A stretch of DNA of 11,648 nucleotides, taken from contig JAGWPI010000393.1 of NCBI GenBank assembly GCA_028877005.1, forward strand, positions 1 to 11,648, given 5' to 3'. Below, one piece after another: positions 1 to 6,449 of this stretch. The notes beneath the pieces were generated by a model. It saw only the letters and a list, made by a program, of their open reading frames with translations. It was not told the origin of the DNA and searched no databases. The position numbers and the translations under genes were made by a program. Numbering within the stretch: position 1 is the first letter of the stretch; every line of letters starts with the position of its first letter. This stretch comes from Bacteroidota bacterium. Its GTDB lineage: Bacteria; Bacteroidota; Bacteroidia; Chitinophagales; Chitinophagaceae.

Positions 1-60
1 ATGATGTTGAATCCGCCGCCGACCTGGACGGACGAGGATTCCGCGAGCATGTCATAAAGT
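1..60. other. GC-rich segment of foreign or chimeric origin at the contig edge
   Basis: The first 50 bases are about 60% G+C (30 of 50 counted), while the following sequence is clearly AT-rich. Read in the susD frame they give NFMTCSRNPRPSRSAADSTS, which does not look like a SusD C-terminus. Every third position is strongly G/C, as in coding DNA of a high-GC organism: the minus strand gives LYDMLAESSSVQVGGGFNII, and the plus strand gives MMLNPPPTWTDEDSASMS before a stop. The likely explanation is an assembly or ligation chimera at the contig end. A genuine recombination breakpoint cannot be excluded. Confidence 0.6.
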
Positions 61-1120
61 TTCTTTCAACCGCCTCTGCTTGCAAGAATGAAATTTCTGC
101 ATAATCTAATAAAATAGAGGGAGCTGCGGGATCTACTATAGTACCGGTAACAGGATTAAAATAAGGATTGGAATAATTATTCCAAGTATTAGTAACACCA
201 ACGGTACCGCCTATATCGCTACCACTATATTGGTTAGTGTAATATGCAGAACGGCGGGGATCATTTAGTGCCACCATTGGGTTCAATAATGTTTTAGTAA
301 CCACATAATCCTTTCTGTTACTTTGAATAAGGTTTACCCAAACCGGATTAGCATTGGGTGTAATACCGGTGTATACAAACACGGCATTATCAGCATTAGA
401 TTGGAAAACGCCACCTGCAATGGCTTCATTTACTTTGGTTTTAGCAGTTGAAGGATCTGAATCAGCAATCAACATAGCCATTTTTAATTTAAGAGAATTG
501 GCAAATGTTTTCCATTTGGCCACATTACCGCCATAAATTAAATCAGCTGTTCCAAAGCTTTCTGCACTAGTGTTTAATCCATTAATGCAAGTATCTAACC
601 TTTTCAATAAATCGTAATACACGGTTTTAGCATCATCATAAGCCGGGAAAGGATATTTATTGATGTTATTAGCCTGAGAGTAGGGTATATTACCAAAAGT
701 GTTTACTAAATAATAATACGTGTATACTTCCATAATGTCGGTAATCTCTAACTCATTTTTAACAACAGCCGGATCAGTAACATCGGTAGGAATTAACAGT
801 TTGGCTTGTTGAAAATTATTCAAAGCACCTACATATAGGTTATTCCAAAAGTTTTGAGGAATATTTCTGTTACCTAAGTTATAGTTACTCTCGTCAGTAT
901 AAGTAGCTTCTGTCCAGTATTGAGCAATCAAAGTAAAAATATTGGAGTTTACATTAGGTGTAGTAATATAATCTACCAAATTTTTCTGTGCATTGGTAAA
1001 CAATGCATAAGAAGGAGCAGAAGAGGGATTCTTGGTATCTATATTCAGATTGGTGATGTTTTTTTGACATGATGCCAATGCAAATACCGATAGAATGCTA
1101 TAAAATATTATTTTTTTCAT
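1..1120 (-). CDS. SusD/RagB-family outer-membrane lipoprotein, 3' end missing
   Basis: This is a surface lipoprotein that would cap the neighbouring SusC-like transporter and capture a glycan or other oligomeric nutrient. It begins with MKKIIFYSILSVFALASC, a lipoprotein signal peptide with an LASC lipobox and acylated Cys18. SusD-like (SusD_2 type) signatures follow: NTFGNIPYSQA at residues 140-150, KWKTFANSLKLKMAM at about 202-216 and LLDYAEISFLQAEA at about 337-350. About 353 residues are recognisable, against roughly 480-550 in the family, so about 130 or more C-terminal residues are absent. The frame stays open to position 1, but from about position 62 leftward it turns GC-rich and no longer resembles SusD; that part is probably not native. 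The start lies 11 bp after the susC stop, so the two are surely cotranscribed. No strong Shine-Dalgarno is visible. The family call is secure; the substrate is unknown. Confidence 0.9.
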   Translation of the reverse strand, partial: MKKIIFYSILSVFALASCQKNITNLNIDTKNPSSAPSYALFTNAQKNLVDYITTPNVNSNIFTLIAQYWTEATYTDESNYNLGNRNIPQNFWNNLYVGALNNFQQAKLLIPTDVTDPAVVKNELEITDIMEVYTYYYLVNTFGNIPYSQANNINKYPFPAYDDAKTVYYDLLKRLDTCINGLNTSAESFGTADLIYGGNVAKWKTFANSLKLKMAMLIADSDPSTAKTKVNEAIAGGVFQSNADNAVFVYTGITPNANPVWVNLIQSNRKDYVVTKTLLNPMVALNDPRRSAYYTNQYSGSDIGGTVGVTNTWNNYSNPYFNPVTGTIVDPAAPSILLDYAEISFLQAEAVERNFMTCSRNPRPSRSAADSTS

Positions 1121-1131
1121 AATACCTAATT

Positions 1132-4100
1132 TTAGAATTTGAATTTAACATTGAAACCGATATTGCGTACTGCAGGATATGAACCACTCTGATAGCCTTG
1201 TGCATTACCGGCACCTAAACCATCTTCGGGATCAGCATAAGGAACGTTTTTGCTGATAATCCACAAATTTCTACCAACAATAGCAATATCAATGCCTTTA
1301 ATTGGCTTCATTCTTTCAATTGTTTTTTGAGGTATTGAATAAGAGATATTCAATTCTCTTAATTTAACAAAGCTGGCATCATACACAAAAGCTCTTGCAG
1401 GATTATAAACATATCCATACAAACCATAGCCGGTTCCACTGTTATCAACTCTAATTGTATTGGGTTTACCATCAGCCGTTACTCCTTTTAAGATAATACC
1501 ACCACCGTTGGCTAAAGAATTACGAGAAGGATTACCTAAATCGTTTAATCCGGCAGTTTCAGCATAAATACCGTCTGCCAAACCATAATAAGTATCTAAT
1601 GAGAATACATTACCACCATGGCGCATATCAATTAAGAAACTTAAGGTAAATGATTTATAACGGAAACTGTTGTTAATACCGCCGGTCCATTTAGGTGTGG
1701 CATTACCAATAATATCGGTTGTTTTGGTATCCATCATATAATAACCATCACTGCCTACAGTTCTTTGTCCGTTGGTATAAACAAAGTCATTACCCTGAAT
1801 GGTACCAAATGGTTGGCCAACAGTTGCATTTACAGATACACCACCTTGATAAGATTGCAATACCTGATTTTGTTGGTTATTGAACAATGACAATACTTTG
1901 TTATTGATTTTGCTCCAGTTAACATTAATATCCCAAGAAAAATTTCTTGTTCTGATAGGTGTACCATTTAATGATAATTCAATACCGTTGTTTTGTATAG
2001 AACCAAAATTTACATATTGATTACGATAACCGGTAGCACCTGAGGTATTAACCTGTGTAATTAAATCAAAAGTTTTAGAAGTAAAATAAGTGAAGTCGAA
2101 CCCTAAGCGATTTTTAAGGAATGACATTTCCAAACCGGTTTCAAAACTCTTTGTTCTTTCCGGTTTTAAATTGGGGTTGTTATTAACGGTAGGTAGCGAT
2201 ACCAATGCATTACCATTAAAAGGAGAATTAATAGTGTAGGTATTTAATACACTATGATAAGGAGCATCGTTACCCACTTCGGCATAGTTTAAACGTACTT
2301 TACCAAAAGAAATCCAAGGTGCATTATCTATCATTTTATAAAAAGCCCAGCTACCGGAAATGGCCGGATAGGTATAGGCATTGTTACCGGCAGGTAATGT
2401 AGAAGATTGGTCGCGACGAATAGTACCATCTAAAGTTAGCATGTCTTTATAGGTTAAAGTGGCACCTGCAAAAACCCCTCCTACTTCTTTTTCCAATAAT
2501 GCTTCAACAGGTGCATTAATAGGATTTACTGAGTTAGATAAAGCATAGAAATTAGGTAGGTTTAAGCCACCATTGGTAGAAGCAAAAATGCTGGAATAAG
2601 TATCTTGGCGAAGATTAGCACCCAACAAAGCTTTGAAGTTAAAGTTCTTAGACAAGTCTTTATTATAAGTTGCTAAGAAGTCATAGTTCATTTCTTTATA
2701 AAAAATATTATTCCTGGAATAGAACGGCACATTTACAGAACCAATAGCATCTCTTTCTTCTTGTAAAGAGTTATAAGTATCCATAGAAACACGGCCCAAT
2801 AAAGTAATGCTTTTGGAAGGGGTATAGTTGATATAAGCATTACCAAATATACGCTGACGGCTATCTTGTTCATAATTTTGATAACGAACAAAATACACAT
2901 TATCCCAATAAATAGGATTGGTATTACCATTTACAGGGTCAGTCATATTCCAAGTAACATTTTTACCACCGGAATTAAAGTAAGCCGCTTTTTGTTGTTT
3001 AATGTCCACATTCATTTCCCACCATTGTCTAAAGTTCGACATGATATTGTTAGACTCATAACCGGTGCCATATCTTCCTAAACCACTAATTTCAGAGTAG
3101 TTTATGGTTCCGCCCACTGTTAAATCTTTTGATAAGTTGTGGGTTGCACCAAAATTGAACATGTTTTTAGTAATATTACTATTTGGCAAAATACCATTAT
3201 CGCTGGTGCGTAAGTAACCCAATTTAAAAGTGCCATTTTCGCCACCACCATCTATAAACACACTGGTATTATATGAAACAGGATTAACAAAGAAAGTAGA
3301 AGGATCATTTTTGGCAGCTACCCAAGGCGTTGGTTTACCATAATTAGGATTACCCGGATAATTGGCAAATGCATCCCATTGGTACACCAATAAATTAGGA
3401 TCGAACTTAGCACCATAAGAAGCATCTTCAGTTGTTGGCACAATTAACTGCGGAGTATTTTGTCCAAACTGGGGTAAAGGGGCATATAAAAAGTTGCCAT
3501 CGGGCGAACCATAACCATAAGGGAAAGCACCACCAATTTCGGGTCCGGAACCGTAGTTGGCACCATATTGGTGTTGGTATTTTACAAAAGTACTTTTGTC
3601 ATAAGAACCCACATTAGCACCAGCATTTACGGTAATACCTAAACCTCTTTTGGCTTTTTTAGTAGTAATTAAAATAACTCCATTAGCAGCTCTAGAGCCA
3701 TATAAGGCAGAAGCAGCAGCACCTTTTAATACTGAAATAGATTCAATATCATCGGGGTTTAAATCGGCAGCATTACTACCATAATCATAACCACCTTGCC
3801 CAGCTCTTTGACCACCGGAAGCAGATGATGTATTATCAAAAGGAACACCATCTACAACAAATAAAGCCTGATTAGATTGAGAGATAGATTTAATACCCCT
3901 TAATACCACGTTGGTAGAAGCACCTAATGCAGTAGGTTGCGTAATTTGTAAACCGGCAACTTTTCCGGATAAACCATCCACAAAATTAGAATTACGGGTT
4001 TTACTTACCTCATCCCCACCTACTTCTTGTGCTGCATAGGGTAAAGCATTTCTACTACGTTTAATGCCCATCGCAGTTACTACTACTTCATCTAATTGAG

Positions 4101-4392
4101 AACTTTGACGTGCCAATGTAACTGCCACATCGGTTTCATTACCTAATTTAACTTCTTTAGTTCCAAAATTTACGGCTGAAATCACCAATACATCGCCTGA
4201 TTTGGCTTCAATTTTAAAGTTTCCTTGCGCATCGGCGGCTGTAACAGCGGTGCCTTTTTTAACACGGACAGTAGCGCCATCAACAGGCTTACCGTCACCA
4301 TCTAAAATGCGTCCCTTTACCAAATGTGTCTGCGCAAACAAAGTTGACACACCCAACAAAAGCACCACAGCTAATGATAGCAATTTTCTCAT
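1132..4392 (-). CDS. SusC/RagA-family TonB-dependent outer-membrane transporter
   Basis: This is a 1086-residue outer-membrane barrel that imports an oligosaccharide or other large substrate with energy from TonB/ExbBD, working as a pair with the SusD-like lipoprotein encoded 11 bp downstream. In order it has a signal peptide (residues 1-20, cut before Gln21), a carboxypeptidase-regulatory-like domain (about 24-95), a TonB-box-like stretch DEVVVTAMG (101-109), a plug domain (about 113-245) and a barrel to the terminal Phe. SusC hallmarks are LSGKVAGLQITQ (141-152), FVVDGVPFDN (178-187) and LKGAAASALYGSRAANGVI (222-240). The protein ends FNVKFKF, with the aromatic C-terminus used for BAM-dependent insertion. 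There is no N-terminal STN domain, so signalling to an anti-sigma factor is not expected. No Shine-Dalgarno precedes the ATG; the upstream region is A-rich, as is usual in this phylum. The length is normal and the frame intact. The substrate cannot be inferred because no glycosidase or regulator is in view. Confidence 0.96.
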   Translation of the reverse strand: MRKLLSLAVVLLLGVSTLFAQTHLVKGRILDGDGKPVDGATVRVKKGTAVTAADAQGNFKIEAKSGDVLVISAVNFGTKEVKLGNETDVAVTLARQSSQLDEVVVTAMGIKRSRNALPYAAQEVGGDEVSKTRNSNFVDGLSGKVAGLQITQPTALGASTNVVLRGIKSISQSNQALFVVDGVPFDNTSSASGGQRAGQGGYDYGSNAADLNPDDIESISVLKGAAASALYGSRAANGVILITTKKAKRGLGITVNAGANVGSYDKSTFVKYQHQYGANYGSGPEIGGAFPYGYGSPDGNFLYAPLPQFGQNTPQLIVPTTEDASYGAKFDPNLLVYQWDAFANYPGNPNYGKPTPWVAAKNDPSTFFVNPVSYNTSVFIDGGGENGTFKLGYLRTSDNGILPNSNITKNMFNFGATHNLSKDLTVGGTINYSEISGLGRYGTGYESNNIMSNFRQWWEMNVDIKQQKAAYFNSGGKNVTWNMTDPVNGNTNPIYWDNVYFVRYQNYEQDSRQRIFGNAYINYTPSKSITLLGRVSMDTYNSLQEERDAIGSVNVPFYSRNNIFYKEMNYDFLATYNKDLSKNFNFKALLGANLRQDTYSSIFASTNGGLNLPNFYALSNSVNPINAPVEALLEKEVGGVFAGATLTYKDMLTLDGTIRRDQSSTLPAGNNAYTYPAISGSWAFYKMIDNAPWISFGKVRLNYAEVGNDAPYHSVLNTYTINSPFNGNALVSLPTVNNNPNLKPERTKSFETGLEMSFLKNRLGFDFTYFTSKTFDLITQVNTSGATGYRNQYVNFGSIQNNGIELSLNGTPIRTRNFSWDINVNWSKINNKVLSLFNNQQNQVLQSYQGGVSVNATVGQPFGTIQGNDFVYTNGQRTVGSDGYYMMDTKTTDIIGNATPKWTGGINNSFRYKSFTLSFLIDMRHGGNVFSLDTYYGLADGIYAETAGLNDLGNPSRNSLANGGGIILKGVTADGKPNTIRVDNSGTGYGLYGYVYNPARAFVYDASFVKLRELNISYSIPQKTIERMKPIKGIDIAIVGRNLWIISKNVPYADPEDGLGAGNAQGYQSGSYPAVRNIGFNVKFKF

Positions 4393-4480
4393 GTGTTTCG
4401 TTTTAATTTTCTAAAATTTGTTAATAGGCTGTTATCAATTAAACAATAGTATTAAGCAATTGTTAAATTGTAACAACGGT

Positions 4481-4488
4481 CAAATATA
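4481..4488 (-). promoter_or_regulatory. Probable -7 promoter element of the susC-susD operon
   Basis: On the minus strand this reads TATATTTG, an exact match to the Bacteroidota -7 consensus TAnnTTTG. It would place the transcription start near 4477 and give a leader of about 85 nt before the susC ATG. The -33 element is weak: the nearest TTTG (minus strand, 4515-4518) is 26 bp away, which is longer than the usual spacing of about 19-21 bp. A regulator may therefore assist this promoter. The call rests on the motif alone. Confidence 0.45.
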
Positions 4489-4672
4489 AGGACAGAATAG
4501 ATTAAAAAATGCTGCAAAGCGACATTAGATTTTGATTAAAATAATTTTAGCCTATCAATTTATTGGCGCATTAAATTGTTATTTTACTCTACATAAATTA
4601 TTGATTACAAGGTATTTAAGTACAAATAATTGACTTGTTAAATAAATATAAATAATAAAAAAAAATATACAA

Positions 4673-4692
4673 TATGGCACTTTCATGCCATA
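4673..4692. repeat. Perfect 7-bp inverted repeat (possible operator or hairpin)
   Basis: The arms TATGGCA and TGCCATA flank a 6-base loop, CTTTCA. The palindrome lies 64 bp upstream of the folD start and about 185 bp upstream of the predicted susC start. On the minus strand it is followed, after about seven bases, by a run of T residues, loosely like a terminator, but no gene upstream on that strand needs terminating. A dimeric transcription-factor site is an equally good reading. No known regulator's consensus is claimed. Confidence 0.4.
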
Positions 4693-4744
4693 ATTAATTT
4701 TATAGTTGTATTTACAATAATTTTTAGACGCAACAATTTAAAAT

Positions 4745-4752
4745 TACCTTTG
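4745..4752 (+). promoter_or_regulatory. -7 promoter element of folD, placed 4 nt before the start codon
   Basis: TACCTTTG matches the Bacteroidota consensus TAnnTTTG exactly and ends four bases before the folD ATG at 4757. With the usual distance from this element to the transcription start, the mRNA would begin at or next to the A of the ATG, that is, with no leader. The -33 region is only a run of T at 4721-4725 rather than TTTG. The same arrangement recurs before guaB, which supports the reading. Confidence 0.5.
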
Positions 4753-4756
4753 GCCC

Positions 4757-5641
4757 ATGATTTTATTAGATGGAAAAGTTGCCGCACAAGCAGTAAAAAA
4801 TAATTTAAAAAGCCAAGTTGAATCTTTTACTTTACAAGGCTACCGTCCCCCGAAATTGGCGGCCATATTGGTGGGCAATAATGGCGCCAGCGAAACTTAT
4901 GTAGCCAGTAAGGTTAAAAACTGTGCAGAAATAGGATTTGAATCACTCCTTATACGTTTGGATAGTAATGTATCAGAAACCAACTTATTACAAACTATAG
5001 AACAACTTAATCGAGATAATGAGGTAGATGGCATATTAGTTCAATTACCGCTACCCAAACACATTAGCGAGCAAAAAGTAATTGAGGCTATTCATCCGGC
5101 AAAAGATGTTGATGGCTTCCATCCTGTTAATGCCGGCAAATTAGTACAAGGCTTACCCGGTTTTATACCTGCCACTCCATATGGCATTATGCTTTTATTA
5201 GAACATTTCCATATTCAAACTAAAGGTAAACATGCAGTAGTAGTTGGCAGAAGTAATATTGTAGGTCGCCCCATGAGTATTTTATTGAGTAGCAACATCC
5301 CTTTTGGTAATTGTACCGTAACCATTGCACATTCTCATACTATTAATTTAAAAGAAATTTGCTTACAAGCCGATATTTTGGTAGCAGCACTAGGAAAACC
5401 GGCATTTGTTACAGCCAATATGGTAAAGGAAGGAGCCATTGTAATTGATGTTGGTATTACTAGAGTAGCAGATACAACCGCTAAAAAAGGATTTAGGATA
5501 AAAGGCGATGTAGCTTTTGAAGAAGTAGCCCCAAAAACAGCCGCCATTACACCCGTGCCGGGGGGCGTAGGTTTAATGACCATTGCCGGTTTACTAACCA
5601 ATACTTTACAAGCCTATTTAAATAATCAACAGGCAAAGTAA
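4757..5641 (+). CDS. folD: Bifunctional methylenetetrahydrofolate dehydrogenase / methenyltetrahydrofolate cyclohydrolase
   Basis: This cytosolic enzyme interconverts 5,10-methylene-THF, 5,10-methenyl-THF and 10-formyl-THF, supplying one-carbon units for purine synthesis and formyl-Met-tRNA. The length of 294 residues is normal. Visible signatures are the catalytic-site YVASK (Tyr48, Lys52), DGILVQLPLPKHI (91-103, with Gln96), KDVDGFHPVNAGKL (116-128, with Asp119), PATPYG (137-142) and the nucleotide-binding VVGRSNIVGRPMSILL (161-176). The C-terminal family signature ITPVPGGVGLMTIA is near residue 265. PATP replaces the PCTP seen in many homologues; I judge this tolerated variation. The ATG at 4757 directly follows a promoter element, so it is probably the mRNA 5' end. 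queE follows after 42 bp on the same strand with no visible terminator between, so cotranscription is plausible. Confidence 0.97.
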   Translation: MILLDGKVAAQAVKNNLKSQVESFTLQGYRPPKLAAILVGNNGASETYVASKVKNCAEIGFESLLIRLDSNVSETNLLQTIEQLNRDNEVDGILVQLPLPKHISEQKVIEAIHPAKDVDGFHPVNAGKLVQGLPGFIPATPYGIMLLLEHFHIQTKGKHAVVVGRSNIVGRPMSILLSSNIPFGNCTVTIAHSHTINLKEICLQADILVAALGKPAFVTANMVKEGAIVIDVGITRVADTTAKKGFRIKGDVAFEEVAPKTAAITPVPGGVGLMTIAGLLTNTLQAYLNNQQAK

Positions 5642-5683
5642 ATTAAGCTTTTCATTTAACTATAAAGTACACAACTAACCAAT

Positions 5684-6307
5684 ATGCAACAACTACCTGT
5701 AATGGAAAGTTTTTATACACTTCAAGGTGAAGGATATTACCAAGGGCATGCCGCTTATTTTATCCGTTTAGGCGGTTGCGATGTGGGCTGTGTATGGTGC
5801 GATGTAAAAGAGAGCTGGGATGCCTCTAAACACCCCTACTTAACCATTGATGCAATTGTAAACCAAGCAGTACAAACAGTAACACAACTGGCCGGCTCAA
5901 CAAAAAATGTGCTTTGTGTAATTACCGGTGGAGAACCTCTTTTACACCCACTTAATGCCCTAACAACTGCTTTGCAGAAAGTAGGTTTTTTAACCAACAT
6001 TGAAACCTCCGGATCATCGCCACTCAGTGGAAGTTGGAATTGGATATGTCTTTCCCCAAAAAAATTCAAAGCGCCAATACCTGAAATTATACCCTTAGCC
6101 AATGAATTAAAAGTGGTTATTTTTAATAAAAGTGATTTTAAATGGGCTGAAACTTACGCCGCAGCTACCAATGCGCAGTGTAAATTGTATCTGCAACCGG
6201 AATGGGATAAAGCTGCTATTGTTACACCGCTTATTATCGAGTATATTCAGCACCATCCAAAATGGGAACTGAGTTTGCAAATACACAAATACATTCATAT
6301 ATCCTAA
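5684..6307 (+). CDS. queE: 7-carboxy-7-deazaguanine synthase, radical SAM
   Basis: QueE rearranges 6-carboxy-tetrahydropterin to 7-carboxy-7-deazaguanine, the step that forms the deazapurine core of queuosine in tRNA and of 7-deazaguanine DNA modifications. The protein has 207 residues. It shows the substrate-side FYTLQGEGYYQGHAAYFIRL (10-29), a [4Fe-4S]-binding cluster motif CX3CX2C (Cys32, Cys36, Cys39) and the SAM-binding TGGEPLLHP (81-89). It ends LQIHKYIHIS, a typical QueE C-terminus. The CX3CX2C spacing is that of the Bacillus-type short form rather than the forms with a long insert. The queC, queD and queF genes are not adjacent, so the pathway must be completed elsewhere. The ATG at 5684 is chosen because it leaves the normal short N-terminus; no Shine-Dalgarno supports it. 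No promoter of the TAnnTTTG type is seen in the 42 bp after folD, which favours an operon with folD. Confidence 0.95.
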   Translation: MQQLPVMESFYTLQGEGYYQGHAAYFIRLGGCDVGCVWCDVKESWDASKHPYLTIDAIVNQAVQTVTQLAGSTKNVLCVITGGEPLLHPLNALTTALQKVGFLTNIETSGSSPLSGSWNWICLSPKKFKAPIPEIIPLANELKVVIFNKSDFKWAETYAAATNAQCKLYLQPEWDKAAIVTPLIIEYIQHHPKWELSLQIHKYIHIS

Positions 6308-6367
6308 TTTTAACAATAACATTTCAAAAATATAGCCAAACTTGCTATTATAATTAGCCACATCATA

Positions 6368-6408
6368 ATGCTTTAACCATTAAAGTTAGTTCAATGCCCA
6401 TGCTTTAA
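6368..6408. repeat. ATGCTTTAA direct repeats with an internal palindrome
   Basis: ATGCTTTAA occurs at 6368-6376 and again at 6400-6408, 32 bp apart (about three helical turns). The first copy also forms a palindrome with what follows: CTTTAA, CCA, TTAAAG (6371-6385). The pair lies 42-82 bp upstream of the OmpA-family gene, where an activator or repressor might bind. Chance occurrence is possible in AT-rich DNA. Confidence 0.3.
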
Positions 6409-6449
6409 TTTGCCACGCATATTCAATCAACAAACAGCCCGGTATCTGT

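Larger units (their letters stand above)
4393..4756. other. Divergent intergenic region between susC and folD
   Basis: This 364-bp, very AT-rich, non-coding stretch separates the left-running susC operon from the right-running folD. It holds a probable susC -7 element (4481-4488, minus strand), a 7-bp-arm palindrome (4673-4692) and the folD -7 element (4745-4752). I see no ORF with a credible start, no tRNA and no riboswitch-like conserved core. The A-tract at about 4655-4665 is probably structural only. Confidence 0.7.

Noticed and set aside
1..1120. Phase-variable inversion of the susD gene
   Set aside because: No invertible repeats, recombinase gene or second susD copy is visible; the GC jump at the very edge points to a contig artefact instead.
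5335..5601. 88-codon open frame antisense to folD
   Set aside because: It mirrors the conserved FolD C-terminal sequence in another frame and shows no independent features.
6334..6360. Weak inverted repeat GCTA...TAGC after queE as a terminator
   Set aside because: The stem is only four base pairs with no T run, too weak to call.
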